Shown in pieces: positions 34,940 to 43,326 of a stretch of DNA of 64,000 nucleotides (position 1 is the first letter of the stretch; each line of letters begins with the position of its first letter). Position numbers and translations under genes: made by a program. The stretch comes from Palsa-1447 sp964509885 (GTDB lineage Bacteria > Verrucomicrobiota > Verrucomicrobiia > Opitutales > Opitutaceae): assembly GCA_964509885.1 (NCBI GenBank), contig CAZDZL010000016.1:1-64000 (forward strand). Direction: 5' to 3'. The notes under the pieces are model-generated. The model saw only the letters and a program-made list of their open reading frames with translations, searched no databases and was not told where the DNA came from.

Positions 34940-35029
34940 ATTAGCCCCCATTCTTGACATTGGGCGGTCCCCGGCGATGAATCCCACAAGAGATGGCACC
35001 CGCCTCCCAGGCCCTTCGACTTACCTTCG

Positions 35030-35071
35030 CGCACGACCTCTAAAGGACGCCGCGTAGCGGCGGGTCGTGCG
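35030..35071 (+). promoter_or_regulatory. large hairpin in the leuA leader
   Basis: Outer arms CGCACGACC (35030-35038) and GGTCGTGCG (35063-35071) and an inner CGCCGC/GCGGCG stem (35048-35053, 35057-35062) stack directly; a nine-base bulge on the left holds AAAGGA. It ends 94 bases before the leuA ATG and has no T run. It may act as a leader switch, an mRNA-stability element or a DNA cruciform site. Confidence 0.45.
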
Positions 35072-35164
35072 TAGGCCTTGGATCCCTCTTTCGCCGCGGC
35101 CCCCTGGGCCGAGTCGGCGTTGTACTCCCGCCCCGAATCCGACACGCTCTAACCTCTCCTTTCC

Positions 35165-36841
35165 ATGCAGCCCGATCCCGTCTCCAAGTACGCACCCTTC
35201 CCCCCCGTCCCCCTCCCCAACCGGCAGTGGCCGAACCGCACGCTGACGCGCGCGCCCATCTGGTGCAGCGTCGACCTCCGGGACGGCAACCAGGCCCTCG
35301 CCCAGCCGATGAGCGTCGACGAGAAGATCGAGTTCTTCGAGATGCTGGTGCGGATCGGCTTCAAGGAGATCGAGGTGGGATTCCCGTCGGCCTCCCAGAT
35401 CGAGTTCGACTTCACCCGGCGCCTGATCGACGAGAGGAGGATCCCTGACGACGTCGCGATCCAGGTCCTGTGCCAGTGCCGCGAGGACCTGATCACGCGC
35501 AGCCTCGAGTCGGTCAGGGGGGCGGGGAACGTCATCTTCCACCTCTACAACTCCACCTCCCCGAAGCAGCGCGAGTACGTCTTCAACCTCCCGAAGGAGG
35601 AGATCATCCAGATCCCCGTCCGAGCGGTCGGCCAGCTCAGGCGCGAGAGCCGCGCGCTTGTCGCCGCGGGCACGCGCCTGCGCCTGGAGTACTCGCCGGA
35701 GAGCTTCACGAGCACCGAGCTCGAGTTCGCGCTCGCGATCTGCGAGGCGGTCTCCGACGCCTGGGGCCCGACGCCCGAGGACAGGATCATCCTGAACCTC
35801 CCCGCGACGGTCGAGTACACGACGCCCAACGTCCACGCCGACCAGATCGAGTGGATGTGCACCCACCTGACAAGGCGCGCCTCGACGATCGTCTCCCTGC
35901 ACACGCACAACGACCGGGGCACCGGCGTCGCCGCGACGGAGCTCGCGCTCCTGGCGGGTGCGGACCGCGTCGAGGGCACCCTCTTCGGCAACGGGGAGCG
36001 CACCGGCAACCTGGACATCGTGACGGTGGCCCTGAACCTCTACACCCAGGGGATCGCGCCAGGCCTCGACTTCGGGGACCTGAACGCGGTCCGGGACACC
36101 TACGAGCGCTGCACGCGCCTGGAGGTGCCGCCGCGCCAGCCCTACGCCGGGGAGCTCGTCTTCACCGCGTTCAGCGGCTCGCACCAGGACGCCATCAAGA
36201 AGTCCCTGCCCCACCAGAAGCCGGGCAAGCCCTGGGACGTCCTCTACATCCCGATCGACCCCTCGGACATCGGCCGCAGCTACCGGGCGATCATCCGGAT
36301 AAACTCCCAGTCGGGAAAGGGCGGCGTGGCCTACGTCCTGGAGCAGGAGTTCGGCTACCAGCTGCCGAAGCCCATGCACCGGGAGATCGGCAAGGTCGTG
36401 AACGACCTCGCCGACGCGAAGGGCGCCGAGCTCACCTCCGGGGACATCCGCGACGCGTTCCACAGGGAGTACCTCGAGCGCAGGGCGCCCGTCTCGCTCG
36501 AGCATTTCAAGACGACCGAGCGCGACTCCACCGTCAAGTGCGAGGCCCGGATCACGGTCGAGGGCAACGCCTACACGCTGGCCGGCGCAGGGAACGGCCC
36601 GATCGATGCCTTCGTTCGCGCCCTCGCCGCGACGCAGCTCCCGAAATTCGACGTCACGAGCTACTCCGAGCACTCGCTCGGGTCCGGCGCCGAGGCGAGG
36701 GCCGTCAGCTACATCCAGATCAAGATGGAGCGCGGCTCCGCGTACTTCGGGGCGGGCATCGACACGAACATCGAGCTCGCCTCGATCAAGGCGATCGTGA
36801 GCGCGCTCAACAGGGCGATCCGGCCCCGCGATGAAGTTTGA
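35165..36841 (+). CDS. leuA: 2-isopropylmalate synthase (LeuA2 type)
   Basis: 558 residues, the long (560-residue) LeuA form. It makes 2-isopropylmalate from 2-ketoisovalerate and acetyl-CoA, the first step of leucine synthesis. The TIM-barrel metal/substrate motif is WCSVDLRDGNQAL, followed by GFPSASQIEFDF, LHTHNDRGTGVA (metal His pair) and GNGERTGNLD. The last 130 residues (RDSTVKCEARITVEGN to the end) are the leucine-binding regulatory domain. It overlaps rlmN by 11 bases. Control may involve the hairpin at 35030-35071 as well as leucine feedback. Confidence 0.92.
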   Translation: MQPDPVSKYAPFPPVPLPNRQWPNRTLTRAPIWCSVDLRDGNQALAQPMSVDEKIEFFEMLVRIGFKEIEVGFPSASQIEFDFTRRLIDERRIPDDVAIQVLCQCREDLITRSLESVRGAGNVIFHLYNSTSPKQREYVFNLPKEEIIQIPVRAVGQLRRESRALVAAGTRLRLEYSPESFTSTELEFALAICEAVSDAWGPTPEDRIILNLPATVEYTTPNVHADQIEWMCTHLTRRASTIVSLHTHNDRGTGVAATELALLAGADRVEGTLFGNGERTGNLDIVTVALNLYTQGIAPGLDFGDLNAVRDTYERCTRLEVPPRQPYAGELVFTAFSGSHQDAIKKSLPHQKPGKPWDVLYIPIDPSDIGRSYRAIIRINSQSGKGGVAYVLEQEFGYQLPKPMHREIGKVVNDLADAKGAELTSGDIRDAFHREYLERRAPVSLEHFKTTERDSTVKCEARITVEGNAYTLAGAGNGPIDAFVRALAATQLPKFDVTSYSEHSLGSGAEARAVSYIQIKMERGSAYFGAGIDTNIELASIKAIVSALNRAIRPRDEV

Positions 36842-37961
36842 GCCCGAGAAGCGCCCGCTGACGGGCGAGACCCTGGAGACGCTGACCGCCTCGCTCGCCG
36901 GGGCGGGCGAGAAGCCGTTCCGCGCCGGCCAGATCCTCGACTGGGTCTACAAGAAGCGCGCGCGCTCGTGGGAGGACATGACCAACCTGCCGAAGCCCCT
37001 GCGCGCGTGGCTGGACGCCGAGTTCACGCTCATGCCCGCGTCGCTCGTCCTCAACAGGCACTCGGCCGACGTGACGGACAAGCTCCTCCTGGAGCTCGGG
37101 GACCGCTCGCTCATCGAGACGGTCATCATCCGCGCCCCCCAGGAGGGCGTCGGGCTCGACCACTCCCGAAAGACGATCTGCATCTCGACCCAGGTCGGCT
37201 GCGCCATGGGGTGCGTGTTCTGCGCGAGCGGGCTGGCGGGCCTGAAGCGGGACATGAGCGCCGGCGAGATCGTGGCCCAGCTGCTGCAGGTCTGCTACGC
37301 GGAGGACGCGCGCACGCCCCGCGCGCGCGCCGAGCTCGCCTCGTTCGACAACATCGTCGTCATGGGCATGGGCGAGCCGCTCGCGAACTACGACGCGCTC
37401 ATCCGGGCGCTCACGATCGTGAACGCCCCCTGGGGCCTCGGCTTCGGCGCGCGCCGGATCACGGTCTCCACGAGCGGCCTCGTGCCGAAGATCATCCGGC
37501 TCGCCGACGAGCCCCTCGGGTTCCGCCTCGCGATCTCGCTTCACGGGGCGACGGACGAGGTGAGGACGAAGATCATGCCCGTCAACAAGGCCTTCCCGCT
37601 CGCGAAACTCCTCCCCGCGGTCAAGACCTTCACCGAGCGGCACGGCAGGATGGTCACGCTGGAGTTCATCCTCATCGAGGACGTGAACGACTCGATGGAC
37701 CAGGCGAGGCGGCTGCGCGACATCGCGCTCGACCTCCACGCCCACGTGAACCTGATCCCTTACAACACCGTCGAGGGCCTCCCCTGGAAGAGGCCCGAGG
37801 TTCCCCGGCAGATCGCGTTCGCAGCCGTCCTCGACCGGGCGGGCGTCTCGGTGACGCTGCGCCGGGAGAAGGGCCACGACATCGCCGCGGCCTGCGGTCA
37901 GCTGCGCCTGAAGACCGAGCTGGAGCGCGGCGAACCGCTCGCCGCGGAAGTTTCCACTTGA
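36831..37961 (+). CDS. rlmN: 23S rRNA/tRNA adenine-C2 methyltransferase
   Basis: 376 residues. This dual-acting radical-SAM enzyme methylates A2503 of 23S rRNA and A37 of some tRNAs. The cluster motif is CAMGCVFC (CxxxCxxC form) in QVGCAMGCVFCASG, after the amino-terminal helical domain FRAGQILDWVYKKRARSW; later are NIVVMGMGEPLANYD, SLHGATDEVR and the catalytic Cys in AAACGQL near the carboxy end. Its start lies inside the leuA end, so the two share an mRNA though their functions differ. A 75-base gap separates it from the ABC exporter genes. Confidence 0.93.
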   Translation: MKFEPEKRPLTGETLETLTASLAGAGEKPFRAGQILDWVYKKRARSWEDMTNLPKPLRAWLDAEFTLMPASLVLNRHSADVTDKLLLELGDRSLIETVIIRAPQEGVGLDHSRKTICISTQVGCAMGCVFCASGLAGLKRDMSAGEIVAQLLQVCYAEDARTPRARAELASFDNIVVMGMGEPLANYDALIRALTIVNAPWGLGFGARRITVSTSGLVPKIIRLADEPLGFRLAISLHGATDEVRTKIMPVNKAFPLAKLLPAVKTFTERHGRMVTLEFILIEDVNDSMDQARRLRDIALDLHAHVNLIPYNTVEGLPWKRPEVPRQIAFAAVLDRAGVSVTLRREKGHDIAAACGQLRLKTELERGEPLAAEVST

Positions 37962-38036
37962 AAGTCGGACGGAACTAAGGGTTTTATGTCCTTTCTCAGG
38001 TAGTCTCCGGTCCAATTAACCCCCCTTTTCGGCTAA

Positions 38037-38759
38037 ATGATAGAAGTCAACGGCTTGGTAAAAACGTACGGCTCGAAGCGTGCGGTTGACGGTGTGAGCT
38101 TCTCCGTGAAGCGCGGCGACATCCTGGGCTTCCTGGGGCCCAACGGCGCGGGCAAGTCCACGACCATGAAGATGATAACGGGGTTCGTGCGGCCGGACTC
38201 GGGCACGGCGAAGGTGGACGGGATCGACGTCATGAAGGACCCCGTGGCCGTGAAGCGGAAGCTCGGCTACCTGCCTGAAAACGCCCCTGCGTACCCGGAG
38301 ATGACCGTCGCCGAGTTCCTGGGCTTCATCGCGGAGGTCCGCGGGTTCAGCGAGAAGGCAACGCGGCGGGCCCACGTGGACCGCGCCGTGGCCCTGACCC
38401 ACCTCGTCTCCGTCCGAAACCAGACGATCGAGACGCTCTCGAAGGGCTACAAGCAGCGGGTGGGTTTCGCCCAGGCGCTCCTTCACGACCCTCCGGTCCT
38501 CATCCTCGACGAGCCCACCGACGGCCTCGACCCGAACCAGAAGAACGAGGTCCGCGTCCTTATCAAGAACATGGCCGTCGAGAAGGCGGTCATCCTGTCG
38601 ACCCACATCCTCGAGGAGGTGGAGGCCATCTGCAACCGGGTGATCGTCATCTCGCGCGGCAAGCTGGTCGCCGACGAGTCGCCGGAGAAGTTCCGTGCTC
38701 GCCAGCCCGGAGCGCGCATGGACGAGATCTTCCGCAACCTGACCCAGAGCGACGCATGA
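38037..38759 (+). CDS. ABC transporter ATP-binding protein (GldA-like)
   Basis: 240 residues, cytoplasmic. Walker A GPNGAGKSTT, Q loop GYLPENAP, signature LSKGYKQRV, Walker B ILDEPTDGLDPNQ and the H loop LSTHILEEVEA are all present. It is closest to the ABC-2 exporter group that includes GldA. It overlaps the permease gene by four bases (ATGA) and begins a four-gene set with GldG-like and DUF4340 proteins. In Bacteroidetes GldAFG support gliding; in other phyla the set is common without gliding, and the cargo is unknown. Confidence 0.92.
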   Translation: MIEVNGLVKTYGSKRAVDGVSFSVKRGDILGFLGPNGAGKSTTMKMITGFVRPDSGTAKVDGIDVMKDPVAVKRKLGYLPENAPAYPEMTVAEFLGFIAEVRGFSEKATRRAHVDRAVALTHLVSVRNQTIETLSKGYKQRVGFAQALLHDPPVLILDEPTDGLDPNQKNEVRVLIKNMAVEKAVILSTHILEEVEAICNRVIVISRGKLVADESPEKFRARQPGARMDEIFRNLTQSDA

Positions 38760-39481
38760 AGCAGGTCAAACCCATCTTCAAGCGCGAGTTCGTCGGGTAC
38801 TTCCGCACGCCCGTCGCGTACATCTTCCTCGTCGCGTTCCTCTTCATCTCGGTGGCGCTCGCCTTCTCGCGCTTCGGCGGGTTCTTCAAGGCGGGGATCG
38901 CGAGCCTCGAGGGCTACTTCGGCTTCTACCCCTGGCTCTTCCTCATCATCGTGCCGGCGGTCGGCATGCGCCTCTGGTCCGAGGAGAAGCGCTCCGGCAC
39001 GGCCGAGTTGCTGTTCACGCTCCCCGTGACGACGATCGAGGCCGTGCTCGGGAAGTTCCTCGCGGGCTGGGCCTTCCTGTCCCTCGCGGTCGTCCTCAGC
39101 TTCCCGATGGCGATCACGATCGGCTACCTCGGCAGCCCCGACTGGGGCGTCGTCGCCACGAGCTACCTCGGGGCGATCCTCATGGCCGGCGGCTTCCTCG
39201 GGGTCTGCTCGCTCACCTCGGCGCTCACGAAGAACCAAGTCGTGAGCTTCATCGTGAGCCTCGGCGCCTGCGCCGTCCTCGTCTTCCTCGGCTACAGCGG
39301 CTTCACGAGCCTCCTCGAGGGCCTCCTGCCGGTCGGCGTCGCCAACGCGATCTCGAACTTCAGCTTCATCACCCACTTCAGCCCCATGGCCCGGGGCATC
39401 GTGGACGCGAAGGATGTCGTCTTCTTCCTGTCGCTCATGGGCTTCACCCTCTTCCTGAACGTGGTCGCGCTCGAGCGCTGA
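38756..39481 (+). CDS. ABC-2 type permease (GldF-like)
   Basis: 241 residues, six predicted membrane helices. The amino part (KPIFKREFVGYFRTPVAYIF) and the WSEEKRSGTAELLFTLPVT segment after helix 2 are typical of ABC-2 permeases in the NosY/GldF group. It is the membrane partner of the ATPase upstream, coupled by ATGA. The last residues run into a 15-base gap before the GldG-like gene. Substrate unknown. Confidence 0.9.
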   Translation: MKQVKPIFKREFVGYFRTPVAYIFLVAFLFISVALAFSRFGGFFKAGIASLEGYFGFYPWLFLIIVPAVGMRLWSEEKRSGTAELLFTLPVTTIEAVLGKFLAGWAFLSLAVVLSFPMAITIGYLGSPDWGVVATSYLGAILMAGGFLGVCSLTSALTKNQVVSFIVSLGACAVLVFLGYSGFTSLLEGLLPVGVANAISNFSFITHFSPMARGIVDAKDVVFFLSLMGFTLFLNVVALER

Positions 39482-39496
39482 ACCGGACCCCGCGCC

Positions 39497-41374
39497 ATGA
39501 AACACGGAAACAAGGTCCTCTCGGTCGCCCTCCTCCTGGTCGGGCTGATCCTCGTCAACTACCTCGCCTCGTCCTTCCCCGCCCGCCTCGATGCGACGGC
39601 CGAGAAGGTCTACACGCTCTCGCCCGGCACGAAGGCCCTCCTCTCCAAGGTCACCGAGCCGACGACGCTCGACCTCTACTTCTCCGCCAACGCGAGCGGC
39701 CAGTTCGTGGAGTACAAGAACTACGCCGAGCGCGTGCGCGAGATGCTGCGCCAGTACGCGCGCGCCTCGCACGGGATGGTGCGCCTCAACGTGATCGACC
39801 CCGAGCCGGACACGCCCGAGGAGGAGAAGGCGACGGCGGCGGGCATCGAGCCCCAGACGATCCCCGGCGGGAGCGCGTTCTACTTCGGCCTCGTCGCGAC
39901 CCAGGCCGACCTGCAGAAGGTGATCCCGGCGCTCACGCCGCAGCGCGAGCAGTTCCTGGAGTACGACGTCTCGGAGCTCATCTACGGCGTCGGCCAGTCC
40001 GACAAGAAGAAGCTCGGGCTCCTCACGAGCCTGCCCCTGCAGGGAACCCCTGGGATGCCGATGATGGGGCAGCAGGGCACCGAGGGACAGTACGTGGTCA
40101 ACGAGTGGGAGGAGACCTACCAGATCGTCCCGGTCGAGGCCACCGCGACGGACCTCCCTAAGGACCTGGACGTCCTCGCGGTCGTCCACCCCGAGAACCT
40201 CTCGACGAAGCTGCAGTTCGCGATCGACCAGTTCCTCCTCGCGGGCAAGCCCGTGTTCCTCGCCGTCGACCCCTCGTCCCTCTACTTCAAGCGCCAGGGC
40301 GGGCAGGCCGCGATGTTCAACGGCCCGCAGCCGAACGTCTCGAGCGACCTGCCGGTCCTCCTCTCGGGCTGGGGCCTTTCCTTCGACCCGAACATGGTGG
40401 TCGGCGACCTGGTGAACGCCGAGGAGGTCCAGCTGCGCGACCAGTCCCGCCTGCGCTACCCCGTCTGGATCAACCTCGTGAAGGAGAACTTCAACCCCAA
40501 GGCCCTGCCCACGGCGCAGCTTGAGACGGCGCTCTTCATCGAGCCGGGAAGCGTGAAGCTGAAGCCGGGGAGCGACCTCACCTTCACGCCGCTCATCGAG
40601 ACCTCCGACAAGGCCGGGGAGATCCCCGTCGCCGCGCTCCAGTTCGCGCAGCCCGAGGAGGTCGCCCGCCAGGTCAAGGCGTCGGGCAAGCGGACCATAG
40701 CGGCGCTCGTGTCCGGGAAGTTCAAGTCGGCGTTCCCCGACGGGGCCCCCAAGGACCCCGAGCCCGCCGACAAGAAGGACGCCAAGGCAGCGGCCGAGGC
40801 GCCGCCCGCGCCCTCCCTCAAGGAGTCCAGGACCACGTCCGTCCTCATCGTCGTCGCCGACACCGACTGGATGTTCGACGAGTACAGCGTCCAGAAGTTC
40901 GAGTTCATGGGCCAGGCCGCGGCCAAGCCGTTCGACGACAACCTCGCCTTCGCCGCCAACTCGCTCGACTTCCTCGCGGGATCGCGGGACCTGATCTCGA
41001 TACGCGGCAAGGGCAACTCGGTGCGGCCCTTCACGGTCGTCAAGAAGATGGAGTCCGACGCCGCGGAGAAGTACAAGGAGAAGCTGACCGCGCTCGAGGC
41101 GAGGATCAACGAGGTGCAGGGCAAGCTGGCCGAGCTCCAGGGGAAGTCGGCCGAGGGCGGCAAGCTCCTCGCCTCCCCCGAGGCGACCCGCGCCATCGAG
41201 GACTTCCAGAAGCAGGCGTCCGCCATGCGCGCGGAGCGCCGGGGGATCCGGCTCGCGCTGCGCGAGGGTATCGACGCCCTCGAGAACAAGCTCCTCGTGA
41301 TCAACCTGCTCGCCACCCCGCTGCTCGTCGTCGCGTTCGGGCTCCTGTTCCAGCGCCGCCGCCGCCACGGGTAG
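39497..41374 (+). CDS. GldG-like auxiliary ABC protein
   Basis: 625 residues. An amino-terminal helix (about 8-28), a large extracytoplasmic region with the GldG/IFT52-like fold (YTLSPGTKALLSKV, DVLAVVHPENLSTKLQFAIDQFLLAG, and DLISIRGKGNSVRPFTVV) and a carboxy-terminal membrane helix (about 592-616) form the usual architecture. A coiled-coil-like stretch (about 515-590) precedes the last helix, and the extracytoplasmic part carries an Ala/Lys/Pro insert (about 415-440). It works with the GldA/GldF-like pair; cargo and role are unknown. Confidence 0.82.
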   Translation: MKHGNKVLSVALLLVGLILVNYLASSFPARLDATAEKVYTLSPGTKALLSKVTEPTTLDLYFSANASGQFVEYKNYAERVREMLRQYARASHGMVRLNVIDPEPDTPEEEKATAAGIEPQTIPGGSAFYFGLVATQADLQKVIPALTPQREQFLEYDVSELIYGVGQSDKKKLGLLTSLPLQGTPGMPMMGQQGTEGQYVVNEWEETYQIVPVEATATDLPKDLDVLAVVHPENLSTKLQFAIDQFLLAGKPVFLAVDPSSLYFKRQGGQAAMFNGPQPNVSSDLPVLLSGWGLSFDPNMVVGDLVNAEEVQLRDQSRLRYPVWINLVKENFNPKALPTAQLETALFIEPGSVKLKPGSDLTFTPLIETSDKAGEIPVAALQFAQPEEVARQVKASGKRTIAALVSGKFKSAFPDGAPKDPEPADKKDAKAAAEAPPAPSLKESRTTSVLIVVADTDWMFDEYSVQKFEFMGQAAAKPFDDNLAFAANSLDFLAGSRDLISIRGKGNSVRPFTVVKKMESDAAEKYKEKLTALEARINEVQGKLAELQGKSAEGGKLLASPEATRAIEDFQKQASAMRAERRGIRLALREGIDALENKLLVINLLATPLLVVAFGLLFQRRRRHG

Positions 41375-41390
41375 TGCGGCGCACCCCGCG

Positions 41391-42482
41391 ATGAAACTAA
41401 AGACGCTCATCCTCTCCGTCGCCGTCCTGGCCGCGCTCTCGGTCGCGGCGTACCTGGGGAACCGGCCAGAGCCCGCGCCGCCGGCCGACGCCCGCGTGGG
41501 CAAGGCGCTCCTCGACGCCGACACGGCCCAGAAGGCCGCCGGGCTCGTCGTCTCCGACCAGGGCAAGAAGGTGGAGCTCGCAAAGGGCGCCGACGGGACG
41601 TGGCGGGTGAAGAGCTACTTCGACCTCCCGGCCGACTTCGAGAAGATCGCCCGCCTCGTGCAGGACCTGAACGAGTCCAAGGTGGAGCGGTTCGTGACGG
41701 CGAACCCCGACCGCCTCGCCCACCTGGACTTCAAGGACTCCTCGATCGTTCTCACCGACTCCTCGGGCAAGGAGATCTGGAACGTGACCCTCGGCAAGGC
41801 CCCGGACTCGGGCAACGGGAAGTTCATCCGCTTCGCGGGCGAGTCCAAGGCCTACTTCTCGGGGATGCACGTCTGGCTGGACACCGATGCGAAGGGCTGG
41901 GCCAACAGCTCTCTCCTGACCGTGAAGCCCGAGGAGATCGCGAAGGTCGAGATCCCCTTCGACTCGGGGCCCGCCATCGCATTGTCGCGGCTGAAGAAGG
42001 ACGCGCCCTGGGTCGCCGAGGGTGCGCGCGCGGGTCAGAAGCTCCTGCCGGAAAAGGTCTCCTCGCTCGTCTCCTCGCTGACGGCGCTCAAGTTCACGGA
42101 CACGACCGACCCGAAGGATCCCGCGGCGGCCGAGGCCGGCGCCCACATGAGGGTGTTCAAGCTGACGACCTTCGGCGGGCAGACGCTCTCGATCTCGCTT
42201 GGGCGCAAGCCCGAGGAGAAGAAGCTCAAGCCCCCGGTCGCCGACAAGGACGCGCTCGCGGCGCTGACCAAGCCCGCCGATACAAAGGCCGAGGCGAAGC
42301 CGATCGCCCCGGAATACGACACGATTCCCGCGGGGCCGGTGTTCGTCGTCGCCTCGAGCTCGGACGCGAAGGCGCCGGTCAACGACCTCATGCGACGACG
42401 GGCTTTCCAGGTCGACGAGTACACCTTCACGGGTCTCCCCCAGAAGCCTGACGATCTCCTCGAGGCCGCGACGGCCAAGTAG
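41391..42482 (+). CDS. DUF4340 protein
   Basis: 363 residues. An amino-terminal membrane anchor or signal (LKTLILSVAVLAALSVAAYLG) and a repeated beta-rich body with ADGTWRVKSYFDLPADFEKI and DTAQKAAGLVVSD, as in DUF4340 family proteins, which nearly always follow GldG-like genes. It sits outside the membrane and is presumed to be a partner of the exporter. It is the last gene of the set and is followed by a convergent hairpin at 42490-42548. Confidence 0.82.
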   Translation: MKLKTLILSVAVLAALSVAAYLGNRPEPAPPADARVGKALLDADTAQKAAGLVVSDQGKKVELAKGADGTWRVKSYFDLPADFEKIARLVQDLNESKVERFVTANPDRLAHLDFKDSSIVLTDSSGKEIWNVTLGKAPDSGNGKFIRFAGESKAYFSGMHVWLDTDAKGWANSSLLTVKPEEIAKVEIPFDSGPAIALSRLKKDAPWVAEGARAGQKLLPEKVSSLVSSLTALKFTDTTDPKDPAAAEAGAHMRVFKLTTFGGQTLSISLGRKPEEKKLKPPVADKDALAALTKPADTKAEAKPIAPEYDTIPAGPVFVVASSSDAKAPVNDLMRRRAFQVDEYTFTGLPQKPDDLLEAATAK

Positions 42483-42489
42483 GAGAGAA

Positions 42490-42548
42490 CCGGCGGGGGA
42501 CGAACTCCGGGGCGAGAGCTTCTCGCCGCGCCTTCGCCCCCGCGCCGG
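42490..42548. terminator. nested hairpins between convergent genes
   Basis: Outer arms CCGGCGGGGG (42490-42499) and CCCCCGCGCCGG (42537-42548, two extra bases) enclose a perfect seven-base stem GGCGAGA/TCTCGCC (42511-42527). It lies between the DUF4340 stop and the end of the small lipoprotein gene. No T tract on either strand, so termination is only a suggestion from position. Confidence 0.35.
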
Positions 42549-42566
42549 GTTAAGGGAAGCCGAGCC

Positions 42567-42731
42567 TCAGTGGTTCTGGGTGTCCGTGGTCGTCGTCGTA
42601 ACGGGGCCGGGAACGGCGGGCTGCGTGGTCTGCTGCGACGTGGTGGTCGTGCTGCCCGAGGGTGAGGACGCGCAGGCGGAAAGCGCTGCGATGGCGACGG
42701 CGAAAAGGCTCGGGAGGATATACTTCTTCAT
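42567..42731 (-). CDS. small lipoprotein
   Basis: 54 residues from the ATG at 42731. Signal MKKYILPSLFAVAIAALSAC with lipobox LSAC at residues 17-20, then a Ser/Thr/Gln-rich mature stretch of about 34 residues without a fold signature. The upstream ATG at 42851 adds a non-signal segment and is unlikely. Probably an outer- or inner-membrane small lipoprotein of the stress-induced type; function unknown. Confidence 0.6.
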   Translation of the reverse strand: MKKYILPSLFAVAIAALSACASSPSGSTTTTSQQTTQPAVPGPVTTTTTDTQNH

Positions 42732-42847
42732 GGGAATCATTCTGGTTTGGATTGTTGCTTTACCAGATGAGATTACAGCGTCGGGCAATTCGGGGCTATG
42801 GGGTGTTGTCCGCACCGATGCGGCGTGGGCCCGAGTCGACGGGAGGT

Positions 42848-42861
42848 CCACTATCTAGTGG
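42848..42861. promoter_or_regulatory. 14-base palindrome (CCACTA-TC-TAGTGG)
   Basis: Perfect six-base arms with a two-base centre, at the left border of the AT-rich stretch and 117 bases upstream of the small lipoprotein gene (minus). Candidate operator; regulator unknown. Confidence 0.4.
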
Positions 42862-43029
42862 ATATGTTTTTATTCACTATTATTGACCGAATAAATTTCT
42901 ATACTAAACCCATCACCCAGCAGGGAGGCCCAATGTGGATTCGGCCGGCGCGGCCCGCAAAACAAAGAGAACAGCTCGGGGCAAAAGCCTAGGCTAGGTT
43001 TCCAAGATAAGGAGAGGGAAGTCCAAGTA

Positions 43030-43057
43030 GCGGATTCCATTCCGCGGGAATATCCGC
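43030..43057. promoter_or_regulatory. nested palindrome upstream of the DUF3309-like gene
   Basis: GCGGAT (43030-43035), three unpaired bases, ATTCC-GCG-GGAAT, then ATCCGC (43052-43057). The two-part symmetry with a three-base bulge ends 34 bases before the ATG at 43092. Operator or 5' hairpin of the short mRNA. Confidence 0.45.
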
Positions 43058-43091
43058 ACGCGATCCGAAATCCCGGGTCCATTCGAGTACC

Positions 43092-43247
43092 ATGAATACG
43101 CTCCTCCTCATCATCGTCCTGCTCCTCCTCTTCGGCGGCGGCGGATTCTACATCGGCGGCCCCGCGTTCGGCGGCGGCGGACTCGGCCTCGTCCTCCTGA
43201 TCTGCCTCGTCATCTTCCTGATGGGCGGATTTCGCGCCCGGGATTGA
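43092..43247 (+). CDS. DUF3309-like 51-residue membrane peptide
   Basis: Short gene: ATG at 43092, TGA at 43245-43247. Two hydrophobic helices (TLLLIIVLLLLFGGGG and LGLVLLICLVIFLMGG) flank a Gly-rich turn with FYIGGPAFGGGG, as in the DUF3309 family of tiny membrane proteins. Codon use is like the neighbours and third positions are G/C-rich. No Shine-Dalgarno is present. Function unknown; relatives occur beside stress genes. Confidence 0.6.
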   Translation: MNTLLLIIVLLLLFGGGGFYIGGPAFGGGGLGLVLLICLVIFLMGGFRARD

Positions 43248-43292
43248 CGCACCGCCGAGCCCGGCAAATCGCCTACACCCTTATTTTCTTTA

Positions 43293-43326
43293 CACATATC
43301 ATCATTTATGGATGTGTTGATATGTG
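43293..43326 (+). promoter_or_regulatory. AT-rich inverted repeat over the metF start
   Basis: CACATATCA (43293-43301) and TGATATGTG (43318-43326) are perfect nine-base arms 16 bases apart; the right arm ends on the metF GTG. The sequence is AT-rich in a GC-rich setting. It may be an operator of a methionine-pathway repressor or an mRNA hairpin that hides the start. It does not resemble the MetJ box (AGACGTCT). Confidence 0.5.

Larger units (their letters stand above)
34878..35164. other. intergenic control region between ECF sigma operon and leuA
   Basis: 287 bases without a gene, serving two divergent units. On the minus side is the ECF promoter candidate. On the plus side are a TTGACA at 34954-34959 with a poor -10 (ATGAAT, 17 bases on) and the large hairpin at 35030-35071. 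No tRNA or known riboswitch is recognised. Confidence 0.5.
42732..43091. other. AT-rich intergenic region with several palindromes
   Basis: 360 bases without a gene between two divergent small envelope genes. It holds CCACTA-TC-TAGTGG at 42848-42861, an AT-rich stretch (about 42865-42905) with TTATTC/GAATAA, a CCTAGGCTAGG element at 42988-42998 and the nested palindrome at 43030-43057. I see no coding signal or RNA gene. Confidence 0.5.

Noticed and set aside
34954..34982. sigma-70 promoter for leuA
   Set aside because: TTGACA is perfect but the -10 (ATGAAT) matches only three of six positions.
38483..41566. 1,027-residue open frame on the minus strand
   Set aside because: Antisense to the GldA/GldF/GldG-like genes whose motifs are intact; the product is Arg/Glu/Leu-rich GC shadow with no domain.
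43293..43326. MetJ box or SAM riboswitch at metF
   Set aside because: Sequence does not match AGACGTCT repeats and the short leader has no riboswitch core; kept only as an unknown operator or hairpin.
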